A stretch of 64,000 nucleotides of DNA. Source: Streptomyces decoyicus. Lineage in GTDB: Bacteria > Actinomycetota > Actinomycetes > Streptomycetales > Streptomycetaceae. Shown piece after piece: positions 41,762 to 49,151 of the stretch. The notes beneath the pieces are model-generated. The model searched no databases. It saw only the letters and a program-made list of their open reading frames with translations, and had not been told where the DNA came from. Where the stretch lies: NCBI RefSeq assembly GCF_019880305.1, contig NZ_CP082301.1:7068001-7132000 (forward strand), written 5' to 3'. Numbering within the stretch: position 1 is the first letter of the stretch; every line of letters starts with the position of its first letter. The translations under genes and the position numbers were made by a program.

Positions 41762-42700
41762 TCAGCTGAAGGCGCGGCGGTAGCTGTGCGGGCTGACACC
41801 GGTTGTCTTCTTGAAACGGTCGCGGAAGGCGGTCGGCGAGCCGAAGCCGACCTGGGCACCGATGCGTTCGACGGTGTGGTGGGTGGACTCCAGAAGGTGC
41901 TGGGCCTGGCGGATACGGGCGCGGTGCAGCCACTGGAGGGGCGTGGTGCCGGTCTGTTCGCGGAAGCGGCGGATCAGCGTCCGGGTGCTGGTTCCGGCGT
42001 GGGCTGCGATGTCGGCAAGGGTGAGGTCGGTGCCGAGGTTGTCCTGGAGCCAGACGAGGAGGGGTTCGAGGGTGCTGCCCTGAGGAGTGGGCGCGTAGTC
42101 GTGGACGATGAACTGCGCCTGTCCGCCCTCGCGTTCCAGGGGCATGACGGACAGCCGGGCCGCGTCGGCGGCGACGGCCGAGCCGTAATCCTTGCGGATC
42201 ATGTGCAGGCACAGATCCAGGCCGGCGGCGGCGCCGGCCGAGGTGAGGATCTGGCCGTTGTCGACGTACAGGACGTCCGGGTCGACCTCGATGTCCGGGT
42301 AGGTCGTAGCGAGCAGGCCGGCCGCGATCCAGTGGGTGGTGGCGCGCATGCCGTCCAGGAGTCCGGTGGCGGCCAGCGGGAAAGTGCCCGAGCAGATGGA
42401 GGCGATGCGTGTGCCGTCCTCGGCGGCGGCCCGCAGCGCGTCACGGACAGCCGGAGCGAGCGGGGCGGTGGGGACGGCTGTACCGGGCACGATGATCGTG
42501 TCCGCGCCCTTGAGTCCCTCCAGCCCCCAGGGCGCGCGCAGAGCGAAGGCGCCCGCGTCGGTCTCCGGCTGCTCGGCGCACACGCGGATCTGATAGCCGG
42601 GGCGGCCGTCCGGAAGACGGGTGCGGGTGAAGACCTCGATCGGGGTGGAGAGGTCGAACGGGATCACCTGGTCCAGGGCGAGGACGGCGATGGTGTGCAT
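41762..42700 (-). CDS. GlxA-family transcriptional regulator, second locus
   Basis: A 312-residue regulator with a DJ-1/PfpI-type N-terminal domain (IASICSGTFPLAATGLLDGM, then TTHW) and a C-terminal AraC double helix-turn-helix (AAHAGTSTRTLIRRFREQTG; GFGSPTAFRDRFKKTTGVSP). ATG at 42700 gives the normal start MHTIAVLALDQVIPFDL; an upstream GTG at 42760 would add 20 residues including a rare TTA codon and is not favoured. It is divergent from a broken DJ-1 gene, mirroring the intact pair near 6-8 kb, and should control it through the intervening repeats. Confidence 0.87.
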   Translation of the reverse strand: MHTIAVLALDQVIPFDLSTPIEVFTRTRLPDGRPGYQIRVCAEQPETDAGAFALRAPWGLEGLKGADTIIVPGTAVPTAPLAPAVRDALRAAAEDGTRIASICSGTFPLAATGLLDGMRATTHWIAAGLLATTYPDIEVDPDVLYVDNGQILTSAGAAAGLDLCLHMIRKDYGSAVAADAARLSVMPLEREGGQAQFIVHDYAPTPQGSTLEPLLVWLQDNLGTDLTLADIAAHAGTSTRTLIRRFREQTGTTPLQWLHRARIRQAQHLLESTHHTVERIGAQVGFGSPTAFRDRFKKTTGVSPHSYRRAFS

Positions 42701-42777
42701 GGCCGGAAGATACCTCTCCGCCGGATGACAGTCACGGCTTCCTGTACCTAAGAATCCCACTATTCCCCCAGGTCAGG

Positions 42778-42821
42778 TGGCAGCATGCGGATCGTGGCAG
42801 TTTTCCGTTGGAAGGTGGCAC
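42778..42821. promoter_or_regulatory. Three TGGCA direct repeats in the divergent promoter
   Basis: GTGGCAG at 42777, GTGGCAG at 42794 and GTGGCAC at 42815 recur at spacings of 17 and 21 bp between the GlxA-type regulator and the DJ-1 pseudogene. AraC-type regulators with DJ-1 domains (the AdpA group) recognise TGGC-containing repeats, so these are candidate operator half-sites. Confidence 0.35.
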
Positions 42822-42911
42822 TTATGCCTCTGGGGGGCAGGGCGGCAGCCGCTTAGCGTCGGGAGCGAACCCGGCGCGGACCGGGCCGCCCGGACCCCGA
42901 GGACCCTTCCC

Positions 42912-43601
42912 ATGCATGCCCAGATCGTCCTGTTCGACGGCTTCGATCCCCTCGACGTCATCGCGCCCTACGAAGTGCTCCACGCCGGCGGCACCGCGTC
43001 CCGCGGCCTGGTGAGCGTGGAGCTCGTGTCCGCCGAAGGGCCACGCGAGGTGGTCAGCGGCGCCGGGACCCTGGCGCTGCGCGCCACGGCCGCCCTCGAC
43101 CCCGCACGAGCGGGCCTGATCCTGGTCCCCGGCGCCGCAGGCAGCCTCGGCGAACCGGGCGAGACCCCCGACTAGGAGGCGGGCGCCGGGCAGCGGCAGC
43201 GGGACGCCTCCATCCCGGTGCTCCTCGGCCGCACGCTGACCACCGAACTGCCCGCCCTGCTGAAGACGGCGATGGACGACCCCGAGGTGATCGTCGGCAC
43301 GGTGTGCGGCGGCTCGCTCGTCCTGGCCATGGCCGGCCTTCTGGAGGGCCGCCACGCCACCACCCACCACCTGGGCCTGGACATGCTCGACGCCACCGGC
43401 GTCCACGCGGTGCGGGCGCGCGTGGTCGACGACGGTGACCTCGTCACCGGTGCCGGCGTCACCTCCGGGCTCGACCTGGCCCTCCATCTCCTGGAGCGCG
43501 AGGTGGGCCCGCAGATCGCCCACGCCGTCGAGGAACTGTTCGCCCACGAGCGCCGCGGCACCGTCTGGCGCCACCAGGGGCCGGCCCCCGCTGCCCTCTG
43601 A
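42912..43601 (+). pseudogene. DJ-1/PfpI family gene interrupted by an in-frame TAG
   Basis: ATG at 42912 starts MHAQIVLFDGFDPLDVIAPY and runs in frame to 43601, interrupted only by TAG at 43173-43175. The upstream part ends GEPGETPD. Reading continues in the same frame with EAGAGQRQRDASIPVLLGRT and includes the intact nucleophile elbow VGTVCGGSLVLAMAGLLEGR, TTHHLGLDML, and the usual C-terminus. A single-base change (for example GAG to TAG) explains the break. The full product would be about 229 residues. The two halves alone cannot make the active site, so the gene is either recently inactivated, mis-sequenced at this base, or read through. Confidence 0.75.
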
Positions 43602-43657
43602 CCGCCGCCGTCACCCTCTCCCTGCACACCTGACGCCCCCACCGAAGGAACAACTGC

Positions 43658-43747
43658 ATGCCCATCGACAGCACTTGGGGCCTGCCCGCCTCCGAGGTCA
43701 CCGGCCGGCGCCGCACCGCCCCGGCGGCAACGGAGCGCCGACCGTGA
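43658..43747 (+). CDS. 29-codon ORF, probable gene remnant
   Basis: ATG at 43658 with AAGGAA 9 nt upstream reads MPIDSTWGLPASEVTGRRRT and ends at TGA 43745-43747, overlapping a GTG start (GTGA). The good ribosome binding site and coupled stop suggest it was the first part of a real gene whose body has been deleted. No domain is recognisable at this length. Confidence 0.35.
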   Translation: MPIDSTWGLPASEVTGRRRTAPAATERRP

Positions 43748-43943
43748 CGAAACTTCTGCTCTCCCTGCACGTCCTGGCCGCCGTCCTGGCCATCGGCCCC
43801 TTACCGCCGCACAAGCCGGCAACTCCGGCACCGTCCCCCGGATTTGCGCCCGCCTGGCCATGCTCACCGGCGTCTTCAACCTGCTGTGGGCCACGGTCAC
43901 GGTCCTGATGATCGTCCGCCCCGGCTCCACCACAGGAGCATGA
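43744..43943 (+). pseudogene. Degraded small membrane-protein gene (DUF2269-like)
   Basis: GTG at 43744 opens TKLLLSLHVLAAVLAIGP, a typical first helix of small integral membrane proteins. After 43800 the frame becomes nonsense. A second frame from about 43815 to the TGA at 43941-43943 reads like the continuation (ARLAMLTGVFNLLWATVTVL, then MIVRPGSTTGA). An internal deletion with a frame change removed the middle helices. The stop of the second part still overlaps the ATG of the next gene (ATGA), showing the original operon structure. Confidence 0.6.
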
Positions 43944-44278
43944 CCGTGTCCCTCCACCCCTTGCGTATCGCAGCACACACCGAACTCGTCTCGTTCATCC
44001 TCATGCTGGCCAACCTCGCCACCGTCCACCTCAAACCCCTCTCCTCCCTGCTGGGCCCCACCCACGGCTGCGCCTACCTGTTCGTCGTCCTCGCCACCTG
44101 GCGCCTGGGGTCTGTCGCACACGCCACGACCGTCACCAAGGCCACCGCGGTCGTTCCTGGCATCGGCGGTCTCCTGGCGCTGCGCATGTTCCGTCACGCC
44201 ACGGCCCGCTCGACCGGCGACAAGGACTCCGTACGGGCTCTTGGCGGGACCGACCATGCGAACGGCTTCCGCAGCTGA
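43940..44278 (+). CDS. DUF3817-family integral membrane protein
   Basis: 112 residues with three predicted helices. The arrangement LRIAAHTELVSFILMLANLA then HLKPLSSLLGPTHGCAYLFV, with GPxHG in the middle, is the DUF3817 signature. The function of the family is unknown; members are small membrane proteins often near transport or redox genes. It overlaps the decayed gene before it (ATGA) and is the only intact member of that little operon. The last 25 residues are polar. Confidence 0.75.
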   Translation: MTVSLHPLRIAAHTELVSFILMLANLATVHLKPLSSLLGPTHGCAYLFVVLATWRLGSVAHATTVTKATAVVPGIGGLLALRMFRHATARSTGDKDSVRALGGTDHANGFRS

Positions 44279-44590
44279 GCACCTTCACGGGAAGGCGAGC
44301 CGTGGTGGTGCGCCGTGGTGACGCCGCGCTCGCGCAGGGGTGGCCGAGCGGGCCCCGGCGCGCGTCCTGCCCGCGAGCGCCGCCCGCGAGCTTCGGAAGA
44401 CGTGCTTCGGGACGCCTCAACTCGCTTTCCGTGAACGGCAGTTCGGATTGCATCGCACTGATGTACGTGCGGCGCCCACTCAAGGAGGTGGCGAGGGGTG
44501 GCGAAACCCCGAAGTGGGTCCGAACCCCACCCGTGCAACAACTAGCGTGCGTGCTCCGCGAACTGCCAACGGCCGATCCGGAGGGCGCCG
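44279..44590. other. Intergenic region upstream of the conservon
   Basis: 312 bp with no supported gene. It contains a short GTGGG/CCCAC hairpin near 44515 and TAGCGT around 44543, a possible -10 element for the conservon without a recognisable -35. Confidence 0.4.
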
Positions 44591-46687
44591 ATGCCTACCG
44601 CATTCCCCCAGGGGACCCAGACGTCCCAGGAGGCTCAGAGATCCCCAGGGCCCCAGGGTTCCCCGGGGGTAGCCCCCGTACCCGCCTCCGCCCGGCGGCG
44701 GGAGCGTGAGGGCGGACGACATGGCCGGGCCTCGTTCCCCGAGTCGGCCGCCGACTCGGCGATACGGTCCCGTCTGGTCAGGCTCGCCGCCATCCCCTGC
44801 CTCCTCGTCGCCGTGATCTGCACGGCCGTCGCCGCCTTCGTCGTCCAGGCGGGCGGCGCCCGGCTCACCGGTCGTGAGTGGGTGGTGCTGTGCGGCGGGC
44901 TCGCCCTGGTCTGCGTCATCGTGCTCACCGCGGGCGCCGCCGCCAACTCCGAGGCCCGCGCCGCCGTCGCCCGGTACGCCCGGCTGCGCCAGGTCTGCGC
45001 CCGCAGCCAGTCGGACCTGTACGACCTGCTCGACCGCGTACGGCAGGGTGAGTGGATCCAGCGCCGCGAACCCGAACAGGGCCTCGTGCCCAGCGGCGAC
45101 ACCCTCGACCTGCTCGCCCACGAGGTGGCCGCCGCCGGCCGGGCCGCCGAGTCCGCCGTCATCGACGCGGTCGCCATCGCCCGCAGCAACGCCAGCGGCA
45201 GCGAGCAGAAGGTCGAGGTCTTCGTGAACCTCGCCCGTCGTCTCCAGTCCCTGGTGCACCGTGAGATCGAGCTGCTGGACGAGCTGGAGAACCAGGTCGA
45301 GGACCCCGACCTGCTCAAGGGTCTCTTCCACGTCGACCACCTGGCCACCCGGATCCGCCGGCACGCCGAGAACCTCGCGGTCCTCGGCGGCGCCATCTCG
45401 CGCCGGCAGTGGAGCCGTCCGGTGTCCATGACCGAGGTGCTGCGCTCCTCGATCGCCGAGGTCGAGCAGTATCCGAGGATCAAGCTGGTGCCGCCGATCG
45501 AAGGCACGCTGCGCGGTCACGCCGTCGCCGACGTGATCCATCTGCTCGCCGAACTCGTCGAGAACGCCTCGATCTACTCGGCCCCGCAGACCCCGGTCCT
45601 GCTGCGCGCCCAGCTCGTCACCGCAGGTCTCGCGGTCGAGGTCGAGGACCGCGGTCTGGGCATGTCGGCGGACGAGCAGTCGCGGATGAACGCCCTGCTG
45701 GCCGACCCCGAACATGTCGATGTCGCCGAGCTGTTGAGCGACGGCCGGATCGGACTGTTCGTGGTCTCCTCGCTCGCCCGGCGGCATGGCATCGTTGTCC
45801 GGCTACAGAGCAATATCTACGGCGGCGTACAGGCCGTGCTGATCGTGCCCCAGGAGCTGCTCGGCGAGGAATCGGCCGGCGGGGAGTCGGGCGGGGAGTC
45901 GGGCGGGGCGGATGCGTCGCGCGCCGGATCACCGGACACCGACCCGGTGCGCGAGCACGACGGCGGATACGACGGCGGCTTCGTGGACCACCCTGCCGGC
46001 GGCCCTGAGCGGCACGGCCACCGTGAGCGCCATGACCCCGGCCCGCCCCCCGCCCCCGGCCGCCGGACCGTGGCCATTCCCAGCCCCGGTCCGGCCCCTG
46101 ACCACCTGCTCGACATGGCGTCGCACGGCTACGGCGACCGTACGGCCCCGGTGCCGGCTCAGGCCCCGCCCCCCGTTTCCGCGGAGACCGATCCCGACGC
46201 CGGCGCCGCTCGTCGCCGGCTGGTCCGCGCCTCGGGCGCCCACACTCCTGAAGTCCACATGGCCGACGCGCAGTTGCCCGAGTCGCACGCCCCCGATGCC
46301 GTCCCCGCCGAGCGCCCGGCCGATCCCGGCCCGGTCGTCCTGCCGCCCGCGCCACCGGCCGTGGACAACGGCGCCCGCCCGCGGCTGCCCCGGCGGCGCA
46401 AGCAGACCCATCTCGTCCCCGAGCTGCGCGGCGAGCCGATCCTGCCGTCCGCGGCACGCCGTACGGGACCGGAACCCGAGCACGACCCCGGCCTGATGGC
46501 CGCCTTCCGGCGTGGCTTCAGCCTCGCCGACGACACCTACGCCGGCGACACCGCCGGAGGCAACGGCACCACTCCGGCCCAGGGCATCGACACCAGCAGC
46601 CCGGCCGGCAACGACCTGCTCTACGACCGTGACCACGATGCCACGATGGCCCGCCCCCGAGGAGACGACCGCAACCATGGTGAGTGA
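44591..46687 (+). CDS. cvnA: Conservon sensor-kinase-like protein CvnA
   Basis: 698 residues. A polar 60-residue N-terminus is followed by two close membrane helices (about 66-88 and 97-117) with only a tiny external loop. A cytoplasmic helical region has the conserved LFHVDHLATRIRRHAENLAV, and a GHKL ATPase domain has N box HLLAELVENASIYSAPQTPV and EVEDRGLGMSADE. From residue 420 the protein is a long disordered Gly/Pro/Ala-rich tail. CvnA proteins form a membrane complex with CvnB, C and D that resembles eukaryotic G-protein signalling. The ATG at 44591 gives the longest plausible start. It overlaps cvnB by 11 bp. Confidence 0.88.
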   Translation: MPTAFPQGTQTSQEAQRSPGPQGSPGVAPVPASARRREREGGRHGRASFPESAADSAIRSRLVRLAAIPCLLVAVICTAVAAFVVQAGGARLTGREWVVLCGGLALVCVIVLTAGAAANSEARAAVARYARLRQVCARSQSDLYDLLDRVRQGEWIQRREPEQGLVPSGDTLDLLAHEVAAAGRAAESAVIDAVAIARSNASGSEQKVEVFVNLARRLQSLVHREIELLDELENQVEDPDLLKGLFHVDHLATRIRRHAENLAVLGGAISRRQWSRPVSMTEVLRSSIAEVEQYPRIKLVPPIEGTLRGHAVADVIHLLAELVENASIYSAPQTPVLLRAQLVTAGLAVEVEDRGLGMSADEQSRMNALLADPEHVDVAELLSDGRIGLFVVSSLARRHGIVVRLQSNIYGGVQAVLIVPQELLGEESAGGESGGESGGADASRAGSPDTDPVREHDGGYDGGFVDHPAGGPERHGHRERHDPGPPPAPGRRTVAIPSPGPAPDHLLDMASHGYGDRTAPVPAQAPPPVSAETDPDAGAARRRLVRASGAHTPEVHMADAQLPESHAPDAVPAERPADPGPVVLPPAPPAVDNGARPRLPRRRKQTHLVPELRGEPILPSAARRTGPEPEHDPGLMAAFRRGFSLADDTYAGDTAGGNGTTPAQGIDTSSPAGNDLLYDRDHDATMARPRGDDRNHGE

Positions 46688-47126
46688 TGTGCGTGCGCAG
46701 GCACATTCGCAGCTTCAGGGAGGCCAGCACACCGATCTGTCCTGGCTGCTGACCGGGCTCGTACAGCGGGTGCCGCACGCCCGCAGCGCGCTGCTGCTGT
46801 CCTCGGACGGCCTGGTCAAGGCCGCCCACGGCTTCGACCCGGACAGCGCCGACCACATGGCCGCGCTGTCCTCCGGCCTCTACTCCCTCGCCCGCAGCGC
46901 CGGTGTGCGCTTCGGGGAGGGCGACGACGTCCTCCAGGTCGTCGTCGAGCTGGAGTCCACCTTCCTGTTCGTCTCGACCGCCGGATCGGGCGCGTGTCTG
47001 GCCGTGCTCGCCGGCCGGGAGGCCGATGTGGCGGTGCTGGGCTACGAGATGTCGATGCTGGTCAAGAGCGTCCGGCCGTATCTGTCCACCCCGGCGCGCC
47101 AGCAGGCGCCCGCGGGCGGTCGTTGA
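46677..47126 (+). CDS. cvnB: Conservon roadblock/LC7 protein CvnB
   Basis: 149 residues of the roadblock/LC7 fold: LSWLLTGLVQRVPHARSALL, SSDGLVKAAHGFD, then LESTFLFVSTAGSGACLAVL. In conservons CvnB is thought to act as a GTPase-activating or scaffolding partner of the CvnD GTPase. ATG at 46677 lies inside the end of cvnA, so translation is probably coupled. Confidence 0.93.
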   Translation: MVSDVRAQAHSQLQGGQHTDLSWLLTGLVQRVPHARSALLLSSDGLVKAAHGFDPDSADHMAALSSGLYSLARSAGVRFGEGDDVLQVVVELESTFLFVSTAGSGACLAVLAGREADVAVLGYEMSMLVKSVRPYLSTPARQQAPAGGR

Positions 47127-47128
47127 CC

Positions 47129-47527
47129 ATGACCGTGCGTCGCCGGCGGCGGCAAGGCGGGGAACCGTGGTACGACGACGCGGCGGGCCGGCTGGTCCGC
47201 CCGTACACCGTCAGCAACGGCCGGACCCGTCCGACGGCGCACTTCGATCTGCTGACGATGGTGATGGCCACCGGCCGGCGGCCCGTCTCCTGCCAGGGTC
47301 CCGACTACGCCCAGGTGCTGGGGCTGTGCTGCGGGCCGGTCTCCGTCGCCGAGATCGCCGCCCACATACGGCTGCCCGCCGTGGTCACCAAAGTGCTCCT
47401 CGCCGACCTCGTGGACTGCGGGGCGCTCACCGCGCGGGCCCCCGCAGCCGTTTCGGCAGGGCCCGCGTCCCGTACCGACCGAGCCCTGCTGGAGGCGGTG
47501 CTGAATGGACTTCGCAAACGACTGTGA
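47129..47527 (+). CDS. cvnC: Conservon DUF742 protein CvnC
   Basis: 132 residues of DUF742, a winged-helix-like fold. The characteristic basic start (MTVRRRRRQGGEPWYDD) is followed by LVRPYTVSNGRT and the helical stretch GPVSVAEIAAHIRLPAVVTK. It starts 2 bp after cvnB and overlaps cvnD by 23 bp. It is thought to link the sensor to the GTPase; no catalytic residues are expected. Confidence 0.92.
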   Translation: MTVRRRRRQGGEPWYDDAAGRLVRPYTVSNGRTRPTAHFDLLTMVMATGRRPVSCQGPDYAQVLGLCCGPVSVAEIAAHIRLPAVVTKVLLADLVDCGALTARAPAAVSAGPASRTDRALLEAVLNGLRKRL

Positions 47528-48125
47528 CCCCCACACCCAGGGGGATTCCTCGACCGACCTGTTCCCCACCGCGCTCAAGATCCTCGTCGCGGGGGGATTC
47601 GGGGTCGGCAAGACGACCTTTGTCGGAGCGGTGAGCGAGATCGAGCCGCTGAGTACGGAAGAGCTCCTCACCCAGATCAGCGTCGGCACCGACGATCTGG
47701 CGGGTATCGAGGACAAGGACACCACCACCGTCGCCATGGACTTCGGCCGGATCACGCTCAGTCCGGCGCACATCCTCTATCTCTTCGGGACGCCGGGGCA
47801 GCAGCGCTTCTGGTTCATGTGGGACGAGCTGTCCAACGGCGCGCTCGGCGCGGTGATCCTGGCCGACACCCGGCGTCTGGACCAGTGCTTCGCCGCCGTC
47901 GACTTCTTCGAGCGGCGCGGTATCCAATTCATCGTCGCCGTCAACGAGTTCGACGGTTCCTACCACTACGACCCGGACGAGGTCCGCACCGCCATGGACA
48001 TCTCCCCGGACATCCCCGTCGTACTCTGCGACGCCCGCCGGTGCAGCTCGGCCACCCATGTCCTGGTAGCGCTCGTCCAGCATCTGCTCACCCCCGCCCT
48101 CGCCGCGACCCCGGAGCTGCCGTGA
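47505..48125 (+). CDS. cvnD: Conservon small GTPase CvnD
   Basis: A 206-residue Ras-like ATP/GTP-binding protein. The P-loop is VAGGFGVGKTTFVGAVSEIE, switch II is YLFGTPGQQRFWFMWDEL, and the base-recognition motif is VNEFDG in place of NKxD, as is usual for bacterial MglA-like conservon GTPases. It is expected to be the switch of the CvnABCD complex. The stop overlaps the next gene (GTGA). Confidence 0.93.
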   Translation: MDFANDCDPHTQGDSSTDLFPTALKILVAGGFGVGKTTFVGAVSEIEPLSTEELLTQISVGTDDLAGIEDKDTTTVAMDFGRITLSPAHILYLFGTPGQQRFWFMWDELSNGALGAVILADTRRLDQCFAAVDFFERRGIQFIVAVNEFDGSYHYDPDEVRTAMDISPDIPVVLCDARRCSSATHVLVALVQHLLTPALAATPELP

Positions 48126-48724
48126 ACCACCCCGCCTCCCGTGCCCCGTACATCTCCTACGACCCGACGCGCCATCTGCTGCTCACCCCGCAGGACGACG
48201 AGGCCCCGGCGCGCGTCGCCCGGCTGCGCGCGCTGGGCATCGGCGAATCCCCGCTGCCCGCGTTCGACGAGTTCGCGCGCAAACTCGCCCGGACCACCCG
48301 GGCCCCGTACTCGATGGTCAACTTCATCGACGAGCGACGGCAGTACTTCGCCAGTCTCTACACGCCCGCCCAGGACCAGGCCGTCGAGCTGGGACCGGCG
48401 CCCGCCAGCGCCCAGCCCGGCCGGGTGATGGACCGCGACCACGGCTACTGCCCGCATGTCATCGTCCGCCGTAAGGCCCTGGTGCTGGAGGACGTCTGCG
48501 ACTATCCGCGGTTCGCCGGCAACCCGGTCGTCGACGAGATCGGTATCCGCTCCTACCTCGGGGCGCCGCTGATCGACCGTACGGGGATGGCGCTGGGCAC
48601 CGTCTGCGTCGTGGATCTCGAACCGCGCCCGTGGGGGCGGGAGGGGCTGGAGACCATCAAGTCGATGGCCGCCGAACTCGTCGAGCAGATCCACCGCATG
48701 GAGAAGCAGCAGAGCGACGTCTGA
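48122..48724 (+). CDS. GAF-domain protein at the end of the conservon
   Basis: 200 residues with one GAF domain. It shows LPAFDEFARKLARTTRAPYS, MVNFIDERRQYFASLYTP, DHGYCPHVIVRRKALVLEDV, then IRSYLGAPLIDRTGMALGTV and CVVDLEPRPW. GAF domains of this type bind small ligands. It is coupled to cvnD by a GTGA overlap, so it belongs to the operon. Many conservons end with a cytochrome P450 at this place instead. It could deliver a ligand signal to the GTPase complex; that is inference. Confidence 0.85.
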   Translation: MNHPASRAPYISYDPTRHLLLTPQDDEAPARVARLRALGIGESPLPAFDEFARKLARTTRAPYSMVNFIDERRQYFASLYTPAQDQAVELGPAPASAQPGRVMDRDHGYCPHVIVRRKALVLEDVCDYPRFAGNPVVDEIGIRSYLGAPLIDRTGMALGTVCVVDLEPRPWGREGLETIKSMAAELVEQIHRMEKQQSDV

Positions 48725-48792
48725 CGCGGCCCGGTCAGGAACGCCGACAGGGCCCGACGCTCGGACCCGGCACTGCTCCTGGCCCGGCCCCG

Positions 48793-48911
48793 GACCGGCC
48801 CCTGAGCGGGACCCGACCCTGGCCCGGACCTGCCCCTGGCCCGGACCTGACCCGGAGCCGGGCCCGACCCTGAGCCGTGTCCGACCCGGACCCGTGTCCG
48901 ACCCTGACCTG
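48793..48911. repeat. Seven tandem copies of a 17-bp repeat
   Basis: Seven consecutive 17-bp units start at 48793, 48810, 48827, 48844, 48861, 48878 and 48895. Examples are GACCCGACCCTGGCCCG, GACCTGCCCCTGGCCCG and TGTCCGACCCGGACCCG; the consensus is roughly GACCCGACCCTGGCCCG. Further degenerate units may extend to about 48775. The period is not a multiple of three, so the array is non-coding. The whole gap 48725-49151 between the GAF gene and the acyl-CoA dehydrogenase holds no convincing gene. Confidence 0.88.
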
Positions 48912-49151
48912 GGTTGATCGCTCGTGCGCGCCGCCCGGATCCGTGAGCGGTTCCCCTTCGATGCTCTCGGCTGGTATCCGGAACGGGGCGTTCCGTCCGC
49001 TCTCGCGGCGCTCGCCCATGCCGTGTGGAACCAGCGGCGGATCCCGGGTGCGCTACCGCCGCCGGGCCGGGCCGGGGCGAGCCGCAGCGGCAGCCCGAGG
49101 GCCTGTCAGCTCCGGACCGGTAGTCGTGGCCACCGGCCCGGAGTCTGCCGC

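Noticed and set aside
42700..42760. GTG 42760 as start of the second GlxA-type regulator, which would place a TTA (bldA-dependent) codon in the gene
   Set aside because: Homologous regulators start at the equivalent of MHTIAVLALDQ (42700), so the TTA is outside the likely coding sequence.
44505..44530. GTGGGTCCGAACCCCAC resembling a tRNA T-arm
   Set aside because: The loop lacks the TTCRA consensus and no acceptor or anticodon arm can be built around it.
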